From Pseudomonadota bacterium (GTDB lineage: Bacteria; Pseudomonadota; Alphaproteobacteria; Rhodospirillales; Magnetospirillaceae), in assembly GCA_021793155.1 (NCBI GenBank), contig JAJYTF010000019.1, forward strand, positions 1 to 64,000: a stretch of 64,000 nucleotides of DNA, read 5' to 3'. Positions within the stretch are counted from its first letter, which is position 1; every line of letters begins with the position of its first letter. The notes under the pieces are model-generated. The model ran no database searches. It saw only the letters and a list, made by a program, of their open reading frames with translations, and was not told the origin of the DNA. The translations under genes and the position numbers were made by a program. Shown one piece after another: positions 51,469 to 60,904 of the stretch.

Positions 51469-51723
51469 TCAGGTCGGCATCTCGTCCCCTGGCTGGGGAG
51501 TCTCGCCGCCATCCCTCGTGAGGAGATGACGAAAAGCCGCCCGATCACCGAAACCCTTGCGACTCGTGAAAAACTCGGCAGTCCGCATGGCGGCTAGCTT
51601 CTCAGCTACCGCCGTGGCGACAAATTGATTCAAGCTCGTCCCTTCTTCCGCCGCCAAGCGTTCAGCCTCGGCCTTGATCGAGACCGGCAGGCGGAGCGGA
51701 TAGGTAGAGGTCTTCGTCGTCAT
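51469..51723 (-). CDS. Ribbon-helix-helix antitoxin of a PIN toxin
   Basis: From the ATG at 51723, overlapping the toxin stop as ATGA, the protein has 84 residues. The N-terminus TSTYPLRLPVSIKAEAERLA and GTSLNQFVATAVAEKLAAM is the ribbon-helix-helix fold of HicB/Arc-like antitoxins, binding DNA with the TYPLRLP strand. The C-terminal third should wrap the PIN toxin. It is probably the repressor acting at the palindrome at 52152. Confidence 0.82.
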   Translation of the reverse strand: MTTKTSTYPLRLPVSIKAEAERLAAEEGTSLNQFVATAVAEKLAAMRTAEFFTSRKGFGDRAAFRHLLTRDGGETPQPGDEMPT

Positions 51724-52142
51724 GACACCACCTTCCATAAGATTTCGCCCGGCAACACAACCGGCAAACCAAACCGTTCGGCCGCCGGCAGATAATCCCG
51801 ACGGTTAAACGTCACCAGGCAATCTGCTTGCCCGTTTACCGCCGCCTCCAACACCAATTCGTCCCCAGGATCACGTAGTTGCGGACGCCAAAGAAACCAC
51901 GGCTCGACAGGGTTGATGAGTTCAACCAAGCGGTTGAGGAACACCGAGACGTCGGCCGGCTGCAGACCTGCCGCCAGAACATGGTCAGCTCGTCGGCAGA
52001 CAGCCTCATATTCCAGGAACAGAGGCACCGTAGCCAGCAGGTCCGCCCGCCCGTCATCGATCGCCAACAGCAAAGCCGCCGACGCCCCTCGCGGGCTTCG
52101 CAGAGCAGCAACGATGACGTCTGTGTCGAGAACCAGTCGCAT
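51720..52142 (-). CDS. PIN-domain ribonuclease toxin
   Basis: From the ATG at 52142 the protein has 140 residues and matches the PIN-family putative toxin group: MRLVLDTDVIVAALRSPRGA with the first acidic residue, FLEYEAV with the second, and LRDPGDELVLEAAVNGQADC then LVTFNRRDY with the remaining metal ligands. PIN toxins cleave RNA using Mg or Mn. The toxin gene precedes the antitoxin, the reverse of vapBC, and has no ribosome-binding site, so the mRNA may be leaderless. Confidence 0.82.
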   Translation of the reverse strand: MRLVLDTDVIVAALRSPRGASAALLLAIDDGRADLLATVPLFLEYEAVCRRADHVLAAGLQPADVSVFLNRLVELINPVEPWFLWRPQLRDPGDELVLEAAVNGQADCLVTFNRRDYLPAAERFGLPVVLPGEILWKVVS

Positions 52143-52151
52143 CACATATAG

Positions 52152-52175
52152 TGTCACATCATATGTGATGTGACA
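52152..52175 (-). promoter_or_regulatory. Operator palindrome of the PIN toxin-antitoxin operon
   Basis: TGTCACATCA and TGATGTGACA are perfect 10-base inverted arms around TATG, ending 10 bases before the toxin start. On the minus strand a TTGTCA (-35) at the outer edge and CACTAT (-10) 17 bases later place the promoter directly across the palindrome, as expected for ribbon-helix-helix autorepression. Confidence 0.55.
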
Positions 52176-52239
52176 ATGCTTGCGGCAGCTCTTGCATAGG
52201 AAGTGGCTTCATGCCCCTTGGCGCGAAGGTGACGACGCC

Positions 52240-52638
52240 TCAATCGTCCTCTTCACCTTCGGTGGCGGCACGCCTGCGGCTTTCAGTCAGGTCGTCGAGC
52301 GCGGCCTCGTAATTGGCAGTCGAGAAATCGGTACGGTCGTTGGCCACCTGGTGTAGCTGATTGGTCAGCGCCCATGCGATGGCGTGGATGGCCTCGTGAC
52401 GATCCAGGCCTTCCTTCATGACTCGCGCCAGTGCCCGCCGTACGGCCGATGGGTCGTCCGCGGCAACCTGGCTTTCGACGATGGTGTGAAGCGTCGCATG
52501 CACGGTAGGCTCCGGCGCCAAAACTCCGGCACGCCGGTGATACGCTTCGACCAGACGTAAACGCTCGCCCTCCTCGAGCGCCAGCCTATCGGCGGCGTCT
52601 GGAGCCGTCAGGGGATCGTAGGCGATCCGGCTCTGTGT
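52240..52638 (-). pseudogene. DUF1841-like protein with its 5' end missing
   Basis: About 130 codons read RIAYDPLTAPDAADRLALEE, GERLRLVEAYHRRAGVL, HATLHTIVESQVA and MKEGLDRHEAIHAIAWAL, the pattern of DUF1841-type helical proteins of unknown function, ending in an acidic EGEEDD tail. No ATG, GTG or TTG stands in frame near the start of the homology. The frame runs back without family character to beyond 52700, towards an IS256 fragment. I infer that the 5' end was lost to a rearrangement. A tRNA T-arm-like GTGGG-loop-CCCAC occurs at 52736-52754. Confidence 0.5.
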
Positions 52639-52792
52639 CCGGCCCCCAGCCTCCGCGCCTGGGTTCCCTTCGGGCCGGCCCCTTACCGTGACGCCCGCAA
52701 GACTCGGTATCGGCCTGCCCGCTACGGCTTTGGCCAAGTGGGACTCGCACCCACAGGCGATCATCAGCTTTCCATGACGTACCCCCGAGGAG

Positions 52793-52931
52793 TGGTGTAA
52801 GAGCGGGGGCGTCCGAGACGACCGGCTTGACGCCGCGCAGGCCACGCCGCGTCAATTCACGCAGGAAGGCGGTCCAGAAGGTCTCGGCCTCGGAGCAGCC
52901 GATGGACATGCCCAGCACAGCTCTTACACCA
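52793..52931 (-). mobile_element. IS256-family transposase fragment between short inverted repeats
   Basis: The minus strand encodes LGMSIGCSEAETFWTAFLRE and LTRRGLRGVKPVVSDA, a segment of an IS256 (mutator) transposase around its second catalytic Asp (VVSDA). The fragment is enclosed by TGGTGTAAGAGC (52793-52804) and its perfect reverse complement (52920-52931), which may be the element's ends after internal deletions. From 52932 to 53267 I see no gene. Confidence 0.6.
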
Positions 52932-53267
52932 TCCCGTGGGGCACGACCCTTGAAGTTGCGCTTCGTAATGCCTCTTATCCGACAGGCCTACGGCCAATTT
53001 TCGCCATCCCGGAAGTGCTTAATACGAAGATGGGTTAAAACCCGCCGACGGGGCTACGACGTTTTTCGACCAGCCCTATCTGAACCAATGCTCTACGAAA
53101 TTCAACGGTTGCGGAAATCAAATGCTGCATATGGGGCCAAGTGGCGACGGCGGCGTTGGTGCAGGGGCAAACCATCGAGGAGGCCGATGCGCACAGGGAT
53201 GTCGGAATCAGATGGCCTCCGACGATCCTGAGTGGCCCCTAACAGGCACTATGGCCAGGAGCGGAAA

Positions 53268-55562
53268 ATGCCCGGATTGTTGAGGCTGGTAGGCCACCCA
53301 GTGAGCGATGCGTCTCGCGCAGTGCGGGCTATGGCATCCGGCGCATTGCACGCAATGCGGAAGAATGGGTTCCTCCTCTATCGACGGTTCAAGGATGTCT
53401 CTATCGCCCGCAAGCTGTACTTCTCAGTTGGCATTATGGCGATGTTGATCGGAGTTGAGCTTTTCGTCCTGCTTTTTAGTCTGAATACTCTTTCTTCTTT
53501 GCGAGCCTATGTCGGCGGCGAGGGGCTGTGGTCCAAGGCGGAGAAGGATGCCGTCTTCCATCTGTACAAGTACGGCGTGTCACACACCGATAAAGACTAC
53601 GAGCTCTTTAAGCAATTTATGCGGGTTCCGGCCGGCGATGCCAAGACGCGACGGGAAGTGCTGTCGGGTAATGGGAACATGGATGTGGCACGTCAGGGTT
53701 TCTTGCAGGGCCGAAATAATCCTGACGACATTGATGGGATGCTAAATCTGTTTATTCGTTTCAATAACGTCTCATACATTAGAAAAGCCATAAACCTATG
53801 GGGCAAGGCGGAAGCCATCGCCATGCAACTGCCGCCTATCGCAGAAAAATTGCGTGCAGAGATAAATTCTTCGAATCCGTCTCAGGAAAGAATAAATAAG
53901 CTTCTTGCCTCTCTTTATACGATAAACCAGACGCTCACCGCATTCGAGGATGAATTTTCATTCACCCTTGGTGAAGGATCCCGTTGGCTGGAAAGAGTGG
54001 TCCTTAGATTACTGCTTGCAACCGCGATCACCGTGGAAACCACGGGCTTGTTATTGGTCATAACCGTCACCAGAGGCATACAAAAGGGACTTGGAGAGAT
54101 CATTCGAGCGGCCAATTCGTTCTCCGCAGGAGAATTGAGCGCGCGGACCATAGTATTGTCCCGCGACGAAATCGGAATCGTCGCCAATTCGTTCAATGGA
54201 ATGGCGGATATTCTGCAGATGCGGGTGAGCGAACTTGCCCAACTGAATCGGCATCTGAAACATGAGGTTGGTGAACGGAAGCGCGCCGAGGCGGGCCTGC
54301 GCCAGATGAATCTGACCTTGGAGGTTCGCGTGGCCAAACGCACGGCGAAACTGACGAAATCGGTTGAAGCTTTGCGCAAAGAGGCGTTGGAACGCGAGCG
54401 AGCCGAGGCGGCACTGCGCCAGAGCCAGAAAATGGACGCGATCGGCCAACTGACTGGCGGCATCGCGCACGATTTCAACAATATGCTTGCCGCCATCTCC
54501 GGTAGCCTCGAGATGATTAGGCGCCGCATGGCCCAGGGACGCACGGAAGGGGTGGGGCGCTACATCGAAGCCGCGCTGACCTCGACCGCTCGCGCGGCAA
54601 CGGTGACCCATCGTCTGCTCGCCTTCTCGCGCCGTGAAACGCTGGACCCGCAGCCGACCGACATCAACGAGCTGGTTCTGGGAATGGCCGAATTGTTCAG
54701 AGACACCGTGGGACCGGCGATCCGGATCGAGACGAGGCTGGCTTCTGAGTTGCACCTGACCCTGTGCGATCGCAATCGACTTGAAACCGCTTTGCTCAAT
54801 TTGATCATCAACGCCCGCGATGCCATGCCCGACGGCGGGTCCCTGGTAATAGAGACCGCCAATTCGGTCATTCCGGATCGCGGAGACGAGACCGGAGACG
54901 GGCCTGAGCCGCCGCCCGGAGACTACGCGACGCTGCTCGTCACCGATACCGGCGTCGGAATGTCCCCGGCAACCCTGGCGCGGGCGTTTGAACCATTCTT
55001 CACCACCAAGCCGCTCGGCCAAGGTACCGGACTGGGCTTATCGATGGTCTATGGCTTCGTGCAGCAATCGGGCGGAAGGCTGTTCTTGCACAGCAAGGAG
55101 GGGCTTGGAACAACAGTGACGATCTATTTGCCCCGGCATTTGGGAGTGGCGAGCAAGCCAGCGGAGGGAGATGTTCTTCCGGCGGGCCATTCGCAAGCGA
55201 ACGCAGTTGTGCTGTTGGTCGAAGACGAACCGAACGTGCGCATGTTCCTTGTCAACGTGCTCGAGGAAATGGGCTGTACCGTATTGGCCGCAGGGGACGG
55301 CGCGTCCGGGCTGAACATCTTGGATTCCCAGACCCGAATCGACCTTCTGGTCAGTGACGTGGGCCTGCCTGGTGGCATCAATGGACGTCAGCTTGCCGAC
55401 GCCGCGCGGCAACGTCGCTTGGACCTGAAGGTGCTGTTCATCACCGGCTACTCGGAAGTCTTCACGGCAGGCAGCGGTCAGCTTAATGAAGGCATGCAGG
55501 TTCTTACGAAGCCATTCACACTGGACGCGTTTGTGGACAAAGTGCAGGGGATTCTCGTTTGA
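53268..55562 (+). CDS. Hybrid sensor histidine kinase
   Basis: From the ATG at 53268 (AGGAGCGG upstream) the protein has 764 residues. A transmembrane helix at about 57-80 and another at about 245-270 enclose a helical periplasmic sensor. Then come HAMP (about 272-325), a coiled coil, a HisKA domain with His401 in [11 protein letters not shown], an ATPase domain ([28 protein letters not shown]), and a C-terminal receiver with phosphoacceptor Asp697 ([10 protein letters not shown]) and conserved Lys (LTKPF). The signal is unknown and no response regulator with an output domain is adjacent. It is cargo of the tRNA-Met element. Confidence 0.88.
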   Translation: MPGLLRLVGHPVSDASRAVRAMASGALHAMRKNGFLLYRRFKDVSIARKLYFSVGIMAMLIGVELFVLLFSLNTLSSLRAYVGGEGLWSKAEKDAVFHLYKYGVSHTDKDYELFKQFMRVPAGDAKTRREVLSGNGNMDVARQGFLQGRNNPDDIDGMLNLFIRFNNVSYIRKAINLWGKAEAIAMQLPPIAEKLRAEINSSNPSQERINKLLASLYTINQTLTAFEDEFSFTLGEGSRWLERVVLRLLLATAITVETTGLLLVITVTRGIQKGLGEIIRAANSFSAGELSARTIVLSRDEIGIVANSFNGMADILQMRVSELAQLNRHLKHEVGERKRAEAGLRQMNLTLEVRVAKRTAKLTKSVEALRKEALERERAEAALRQSQKMDAIGQLTGGIAHDFNNMLAAISGSLEMIRRRMAQGRTEGVGRYIEAALTSTARAATVTHRLLAFSRRETLDPQPTDINELVLGMAELFRDTVGPAIRIETRLASELHLTLCDRNRLETALLNLIINARDAMPDGGSLVIETANSVIPDRGDETGDGPEPPPGDYATLLVTDTGVGMSPATLARAFEPFFTTKPLGQGTGLGLSMVYGFVQQSGGRLFLHSKEGLGTTVTIYLPRHLGVASKPAEGDVLPAGHSQANAVVLLVEDEPNVRMFLVNVLEEMGCTVLAAGDGASGLNILDSQTRIDLLVSDVGLPGGINGRQLADAARQRRLDLKVLFITGYSEVFTAGSGQLNEGMQVLTKPFTLDAFVDKVQGILV

Positions 55563-55672
55563 CCCAGCATTCGACACCAGTCCTGTGATGCTCCGGTCGT
55601 CGCTGCGGCTTACGCTTTTCTGATCTTTCCGGGCAGGATCGGTGTGACGACGCGCGTTGACAGCGACTCCGT

Positions 55673-55775
55673 CCTGGGTTCGCGGTCACTGCGCACATGC
55701 CTTGGATTCCGCTGATTTTTCAGGACGTTATGGAAGGCGGATTCCGGGCGGGTATCTATGCCGCGGAGGCTCCGG
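55673..55775 (-). mobile_element. Older IS1634-family copy, terminal fragment (left of the nested IS)
   Basis: These 103 bases are the right end of an IS1634-family element in inverted orientation. They begin with the terminal repeat CCTGGGTTCGCGGTCAC and run back to the last transposase codons (AGASAA-stop). They are nearly identical to the end of the intact copy at 55776-57726. The rest of this older copy is at 57727-58195; the two pieces were split by insertion of the younger copy. The last five bases, TCCGG, are the target duplication. Confidence 0.8.
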
Positions 55776-57726
55776 CCTGGGTTCGCGGTCACAGCGCACA
55801 CATGGCATAAGGGACGCCGCGTAATGCATTGATTTTACCCGATTTCAGTTTTTCAAATTTCCGGGAAAGCGCGCAAAACCTAGACACACGACTTGCGATA
55901 AATCCGTTGCAATAGAACTGCGTACATGCCACCGTTATGGGCATGTATCTTCGTGTGACCGAACGGCGCAACAAGGACGGCTCCAAGGTCTCCTACTATG
56001 CGCTTGCCGAGAACGTCTGGAACGCCGAAGCCAAGCGGTCCGAGACGCAGGTGGTGCACAGCTTCGGCCGGGCCGATGAAGTTGACCGCGCCGCGCTGGA
56101 GCGGCTGGTCAAAAGCATCAATCGGGTGCTGGATGTCGATACGGCCGCGCCGACGACGGGCGGCGCGGCCCCGGATATTGAGATTGAACGGGTGTTCGAA
56201 CTGGGCGTGCCGCTGGTCGCCCGGGCGCTGTGGGAGGAATTGGGCATTGGTCCGGCCATCCGCCGCTGCATGGCCGAGGGCGACCTGGCCGCTCCGCACG
56301 AGACGGCACTGTTCGCCATGGCGGCGAACCGGCTGGAAGACCCGGGATCGAAGCTCGCCTGTGCGTCCCGCTGGCTGCCGGATGTCGCCTGGTTGCCGGA
56401 CGCCGCCGGCCTCAAGGTCGACCAGTTATACCGGGCGCTCGACTTCCTGACCATGTGGACGAGCGAGATCGAGCACGACGTCTTCCTGCGCACGGCCGAC
56501 CTGTTCAACCTCGACGTCGACCTGATCTTTTACGACACCACCACCGCCTACTTCGAAATCGACGAGCCGGACGAGGAGCCGCAGGAATGGGGCGGCCGGC
56601 TGTTTGCCCCCTTGCGCCGCCGCGGCCACAGCAAGGAGGGGCGCGACAACCAGCCGCAGGTGATCATCGCCCTGGCGGTCAGCCGTGACGGCATGCCGGT
56701 GCGCTCCTGGGTGCTGCCGGGCGATACGGCGGACGTTACCACGGTAGAAAAGATCAAGGACGACCTGCGGGCTTGGCGGCTCGGCCGCTGCGTGTTCGTC
56801 GGCGATGCCGGCATGTACTCGGCCGACAACCTGGCCAAACTGAGCCGCGGCCTCGGCCGTTACATCCTGGCCGTGCCGATGCGCCGGCTGAAGGAGGTCG
56901 AGACCGAGGTGCTGACCAAGCCGGGCCGCTACAAGCCGGTGGCGGACAACCTTCAGGTCAAGGAGGTGTGGGTCGGCGAAGGCGAACGGCGGCGGCGCTA
57001 CGTGCTGTGCCTGAATCCCGAAGAGGCGGCGCGGCAGCGCCAGCATCGGGAGTTGGTGCTGGCCGAAGTCGAGGAAGAACTCGCCTTGCTGCGCCAGGGC
57101 CGGCAGGATCATCCGAAGGGCGCCTGCCACCTGCTGGCGTCCCGGCGCTATGGCCGGTACCTCGACACCGACTATCTCGGCCGCCCGAAGCTGGACAAGG
57201 CGAAGATCAAGGCGGCCGAGAAGTTCGACGGCAAGTTCGTCGTCATCACCAATGACGACACCCTGTCCGCCGACGATGTGGCGCTCGGCTACAAAGGCGG
57301 CTGGATCATCGAATCATGCTTCCGCAGGATGAAGCAGACCGGTCTTCAGGTGCGGCCGATGTTCCATTGGACGCCGCGGCGCATCGAGGCCCACGTCCGG
57401 CTGTGCGTGCTGGCCCTGCAGATGCAGCGCGCCGCGGAGATCCGCTGCGGCCAGCCTTGGGGGCGGATCGCCCACCATCTGACCGGCCTGAAGGCCATCC
57501 GCTACACCGCGGAAAATCGGACGATTGTTCAGCGGACAAAAATCTCTCCCGAGCTCGCCGAAATCCTGAAAAAGCTCGGGATATCAACGCCAAAGAAGAT
57601 CGTCAGCGTCGACGAGCGCCCCGCCGGGGCCTCCGCGGCATAGATACACGCCCGGAATCCGCCTTCCATAACGTCCTGAAAAATCAGCGGAATCCAAGGC
57701 ATGTGCGCAGTGACCGCGAACCCAGG
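55776..57726 (+). mobile_element. Intact IS1634-family insertion sequence
   Basis: A 1951-bp element with perfect 17-bp terminal inverted repeats (CCTGGGTTCGCGGTCAC at 55776 and its complement ending at 57726), flanked by a 5-bp direct target duplication TCCGG (55771-55775 and 57727-57731). It contains one transposase gene. It inserted into an older, inversely oriented copy of the same IS. Confidence 0.88.
55937..57643 (+). CDS. IS1634-family DDE transposase
   Basis: The 568-residue transposase begins MGMYLRVTERRNKDG, typical of the family. It contains the first catalytic Asp region DLIFYDTTTAYFE, the second near RCVFVGDAGMYSADNLAKL, and the third acidic residue in GWIIESCFRRMKQTGLQVRP (the YREL-like block). 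The ORF is uninterrupted, so the element may still be active. The start at 55937 has no clear ribosome-binding site. Confidence 0.9.
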   Translation: MGMYLRVTERRNKDGSKVSYYALAENVWNAEAKRSETQVVHSFGRADEVDRAALERLVKSINRVLDVDTAAPTTGGAAPDIEIERVFELGVPLVARALWEELGIGPAIRRCMAEGDLAAPHETALFAMAANRLEDPGSKLACASRWLPDVAWLPDAAGLKVDQLYRALDFLTMWTSEIEHDVFLRTADLFNLDVDLIFYDTTTAYFEIDEPDEEPQEWGGRLFAPLRRRGHSKEGRDNQPQVIIALAVSRDGMPVRSWVLPGDTADVTTVEKIKDDLRAWRLGRCVFVGDAGMYSADNLAKLSRGLGRYILAVPMRRLKEVETEVLTKPGRYKPVADNLQVKEVWVGEGERRRRYVLCLNPEEAARQRQHRELVLAEVEEELALLRQGRQDHPKGACHLLASRRYGRYLDTDYLGRPKLDKAKIKAAEKFDGKFVVITNDDTLSADDVALGYKGGWIIESCFRRMKQTGLQVRPMFHWTPRRIEAHVRLCVLALQMQRAAEIRCGQPWGRIAHHLTGLKAIRYTAENRTIVQRTKISPELAEILKKLGISTPKKIVSVDERPAGASAA

Positions 57727-58195
57727 TCCGGCGGGGTGCTCGTCGACGCTGACGATCTTCTTTGGCGTTGATATCCCGAGCTTTTTCAGGATTTCGGCGA
57801 GCTCGGGAGAGATTTTTGTCCGCTGAACAATAGTCCGATTTTCCGCGGTGTAGCGGATGGCCTTCAGGCCGGTCAGATGGTGGGCGATCCGCCCCCAAGG
57901 CTGGCCGCCGCGGATCTCCGCGGCACGCTGCATCTGCAGGGCCAGCACGCACAGCCGGACATGGGCCTCGATGCGCCGCGGCGTCCAATGGAACATCGGC
58001 CGCACCTGAAGACCGGTCTGCTTCATCCTGCGGAAGCAGGATTCGATGATCCAGCCGCCTTTGTAGCCGAGCGCCACATCGTCGGCGGACAGGGTGTCGT
58101 CATTGGTGATGACGACGAACTTGCCGTCGAACTTCTCGGCCGCCTTGATCTTCGCCTTGTCCAGCTTCGGGCGGCCGAGATAGTCGGTGTCGAGG
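57727..58195 (-). mobile_element. Older IS1634-family copy, internal fragment (right of the nested IS)
   Basis: On the minus strand this reads the C-terminal 150 residues of the same transposase, from LDTDYLGRPKLDKAKIK to SVDEHPAG, nearly identical to the intact copy (for example GGQPWG for CGQPWG). The homology starts abruptly at 58195, where recombinase sequence begins, so about 1.35 kb of the 5' part of this copy were deleted together with the start of the recombinase gene. Confidence 0.82.
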
Positions 58196-58201
58196 TCGAG
58201 A

Positions 58202-58845
58202 TTCCTCCGAAGCCGCAAATCAAGTCGCTGTTCGAAGCAGCCAAGGCCTTCGACACCACCGGCCAAGCCGAGGCCATGGTGGCGGTGCTGGCCTTCGCCG
58301 GCTTGCGCGCCAGCGAGATGCGCGGGCTTCGCCGCCGCGATCTGCGCCTGAACAAGGGAAAGATCGACGTCCGCCAGCGGGCCGACCGATGGAACGTCAT
58401 CGGCCCCTGCAAGACCAAGAACAGCCGCCGTATGGTGCCAATTCCTCCGGTCGCCGTCGCGGCAATAAAGCGCTGGCTCGAACACGCGCCTCCGTCTGAG
58501 CAAGGCTTGGTTTTCCCCAACGGCGTCGGCAAAGTCGAGAGCTATGCCAACGTCTACAACCGGATCTGGGTCCCGCTGATGGATGCGGCCCGCTTGGTCG
58601 ACGTAAAGGGCAACAGGGAAGGCGAGAATTCGGTTCGTACCGTCTCACCTTGGTTCGCGCTCCACACCCTCCGCCACGTCGCTTGCAGCCTGTGGATCGA
58701 ACAAGGCGCCACACCCAAGAAAATCCAGACCTGGGCGGGGCATGCCAGCATTCAGTTCACGCTGGACCGCTACGGCCACCTATGGACCGACGACATGTCC
58801 GACCAGGCCATCACCCGAGCGATCGAGCGCTCGTTGCTCGGATGA
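58202..58845 (+). pseudogene. Tyrosine recombinase (integrase), N-terminus missing
   Basis: The remaining 214 codons are the catalytic domain of a phage-type integrase: FAGLRASEMRGLRRRDL (first Arg), PCKTKNSRRMVPI (Lys), HTLRHVACSLWIEQG (HxxR), TWAGHASI (His) and DRYGHLW (Tyr nucleophile). All catalytic residues are present. The N-terminal arm- and core-binding domain was replaced by the IS fragment that ends at 58195, and no start codon precedes the domain. It lies next to the tRNA attachment site, as the integrase of the element should. Confidence 0.82.
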
Positions 58846-58960
58846 ACGCAATGGGAACATCGTGCGGCATCCGTGCGGCATGGATTTTTCGGAATGTTCG
58901 GAAAATGGCGGAAAACTGCAGAATCCAATTACGCCCGCAGAGCCAGGAGAACAAAAAGCG

Positions 58961-58996
58961 AAACCCCTGCCAAGTGCTTGACCTGACAGGGGTTTT
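58961..58996 (-). terminator. Intrinsic terminator of tRNA-Met, supplied by the element
   Basis: On the minus strand AAAACCCCTGTCA pairs with TGGCAGGGGTTT, followed by CGCTTTTTG. It begins four bases after the tRNA 3' end and would end its transcription. It replaces the original terminator now found at 51311. Confidence 0.6.
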
Positions 58997-58999
58997 CGT

Positions 59000-59076
59000 T
59001 GGTAGCGGAGGAGGGACTTGAACCCCCGACACGCGGATTATGATTCCGCTGCTCTAACCAGCTGAGCTACTCCGCC
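59000..59076 (-). tRNA. tRNA-Met (anticodon CAT), elongator type
   Basis: Seventy-seven bases fold as a tRNA. The acceptor stem GGCGGAG pairs with CTCCGCT, the D arm is AGCTCAGCTGGTTAGAGC, the anticodon stem-loop is GCGGAATCATAATCCGC with CAT in the loop, the T arm is GGGGGTTCAAGTCCC, and CCA is encoded. The G1-U72 wobble pair and elongator D arm argue against the initiator tRNA. A CAT tRNA could also be tRNA-Ile2 if the C is modified. Its last 45 bases are the attachment site of the element to its left. Confidence 0.92.
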
Positions 59077-59098
59077 GCAATGCGTGAAGGGCGACTTT

Positions 59099-60199
59099 TT
59101 ATCGGCTTGGCGACGGCAAGTCAACTTGATCTTCGCGCCTGATCCAACCGCCGCCCAGGACGCGCTCTCCGCGGTACAAGACGCAGGCCTGCCCCGCGGC
59201 CACGCCCTCTTCCGGGGCATCCAGATCGACCGTCGCGCCGCCATCCGCATCAAGGGAAAGGGTGGCCGGCACCGGCGGGCGGGTAGAGCGGATTTTCACC
59301 GTCACCCGTTCCTCGCGCCCGTCGCCTTCGCCCAGCCAGTTGACACCGGCAAGCCGAATCCGGCGGCAGGCCAGCGCCTCTTTCGGACCGACTACGACAC
59401 GGCGGCTGTCCGGTTCGAGGCGCAGCACGTAAAGTGGCTCTCCGCCACCCAGCCGCAGACCCCGGCGCTGACCCACCGTGTAATGGACGATGCCCTGGTG
59501 GCGGCCCAGCACGCGCCCGTCCAGATGGACGATATCGCCCCCGGCCACCGCGCCCGGCCGCAGCCGCCGCACCAGCCCGGCGTAATCGCCATCGGGAACG
59601 AAGCAGATATCCTGGCTGTCCGGCTTGGCTGCCACCGGCAGGGCGAAACGTCGCGCGATGCCCCGGGTCTCGTCCTTGCTGGCCATGCTGCCCAGGGGGA
59701 AGCGCAGGAAGGCCAGTTGCTCGCGGGTGGTGGCGAAGAGGAAATAGCTCTGGTCGCGGCTGTGATCGACGCCGCGCAACATCACCGGTCCGGCCTCGCC
59801 GTCCTCGCGCCGCACGTAATGGCCGGTGGCCAGCGCGTCGGCGCTAAGGTCACGGGCTACCTTCATCAGATCGCGGAACTTGACCGTCTGATTGCACAGC
59901 ACGCAAGGGATGGGTGTTTCACCACGGACGTAGGAATCGGCGAACCGTTCGACGACGTCCTGGCGGAAGGTAGATTCGTAGTCGATGACGTAATGAGCAA
60001 TACCCAGGGCGTCGGCCACCCGCCGGGCATCGTGGATGTCCTTTCCGGCACAGCAGGTGTTGGCCTTGCCAGTGGCGCAGCCATGGTCGTAAAGCTGCAG
60101 CGTAACGCCCACCACCTCCCATCCCTGCTCCTGCAGCAAGGCTGCGGTCGCGGAGGAATCCACGCCTCCCGACATGGCGACGACGATGCGCTTACCCAT
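59099..60199 (-). CDS. mnmA: tRNA-specific 2-thiouridylase MnmA
   Basis: The 366-residue protein starts [15 protein letters not shown] (PP-loop ATP site, 9-16). It has the catalytic Cys in [12 protein letters not shown] (about 100) and in [13 protein letters not shown] (about 200), plus the tRNA-binding FKxR-like and C-terminal beta domains ([13 protein letters not shown]). It makes 2-thiouridine at U34 of Lys, Glu and Gln tRNAs using sulfur relayed from a cysteine desulfurase, which the nearby IscS could provide. The gene ends 23 bases from tRNA-Met. Confidence 0.94.
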   Translation of the reverse strand: MGKRIVVAMSGGVDSSATAALLQEQGWEVVGVTLQLYDHGCATGKANTCCAGKDIHDARRVADALGIAHYVIDYESTFRQDVVERFADSYVRGETPIPCVLCNQTVKFRDLMKVARDLSADALATGHYVRREDGEAGPVMLRGVDHSRDQSYFLFATTREQLAFLRFPLGSMASKDETRGIARRFALPVAAKPDSQDICFVPDGDYAGLVRRLRPGAVAGGDIVHLDGRVLGRHQGIVHYTVGQRRGLRLGGGEPLYVLRLEPDSRRVVVGPKEALACRRIRLAGVNWLGEGDGREERVTVKIRSTRPPVPATLSLDADGGATVDLDAPEEGVAAGQACVLYRGERVLGGGWIRREDQVDLPSPSR

Positions 60200-60214
60200 G
60201 CTCGACTTCTTTGC

Positions 60215-60904
60215 TCATTTGCCGCGAAGGGCACGGCGGGTGTTGGAGTGGAATTCGCGGCGCCACAGGATCAGTACCACCGCCACCTCGGCCAGGATAA
60301 AGGCGAGAGGATGGATGAACCAGCCCAGGCAGGCCAGTGCGAAATAGTAGCCGCGCAGGCCCTGGTTGAAGCTGCGGGCGCCCAACTCGTTCAGCCGTGC
60401 CGCCCGCGCGACGAAGGCCGCGCGCTCGTCCTCGCCGGTGTTCGGTCCCGGAGCCCCGCCGATGACGATGCAGCAGTAATTGAACTGCCGCAGGCTCCAG
60501 GTGAATTTCAGGAAACTGTACACGAAGACCAGCAACAGCAGGATCAGCTTGACCTGGAACAGCTCCTTGCTCACCGGCGGAAGGAACGGCACCGCGCTGA
60601 TGGTGTCGTAGCTGCGTTCCACGCCGCCCAGCATGGCCGCCACCGCACCGGTGATGATGACGGTGGTCGAGGCAAAGAACGAGACGCTGTGCATCAGGTT
60701 GCCGATCAACGAGCTGTCGGTGACGCGATTCTCCCGCTCGGTCACCCGCTTCATCCAGGCCACTCGTTCGGCGTTGACCGCCGCCGTCAGGCTGATCTTC
60801 GCCCAATGGGACCGCTCGATCACATAGGAGAAACCTTGCCACAAGGCGATGGCGATGATCACCGCCGCCGTATCGGCAAGAGGAATGGCCGGCAGGTCGA
60901 TCAT
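60215..60904 (-). CDS. DUF599 membrane protein
   Basis: The 229-residue protein has four hydrophobic segments and the DUF599 patterns: ERVAWMKRVTERENRVTDSS (a conserved cytoplasmic loop after the first helix), LKFTWSLRQFNYCCI and NQGLRGYYFALACLGWFIHP. The function of the family is not known. It is coupled to tenA by an ATGA overlap. Confidence 0.85.
   Translation of the reverse strand: MIDLPAIPLADTAAVIIAIALWQGFSYVIERSHWAKISLTAAVNAERVAWMKRVTERENRVTDSSLIGNLMHSVSFFASTTVIITGAVAAMLGGVERSYDTISAVPFLPPVSKELFQVKLILLLLVFVYSFLKFTWSLRQFNYCCIVIGGAPGPNTGEDERAAFVARAARLNELGARSFNQGLRGYYFALACLGWFIHPLAFILAEVAVVLILWRREFHSNTRRALRGK

Larger units (their letters stand above)
51391..58999. mobile_element. Decayed integrative element in tRNA-Met
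   Basis: About 7.6 kb lie between the two 45-bp attachment repeats. Contents: PIN/ribbon-helix-helix toxin-antitoxin pair, DUF1841-like remnant, IS256 remnant, hybrid histidine kinase, nested IS1634-family copies and, next to the tRNA, a tyrosine recombinase without its N-terminus. Without an intact integrase it should no longer move by itself. Confidence 0.75.

Noticed and set aside
52732-52754. tRNA T-arm-like GTGGG-loop-CCCAC sequence
   Set aside because: The loop does not fit TTCRANY, and no acceptor, D or anticodon arms are found around it.
57529-58503. Apparent 324-residue protein ending in transposase sequence
   Set aside because: Its first half is the antisense of the integrase catalytic domain read into the truncated transposase; it is a junction artefact, not a gene.
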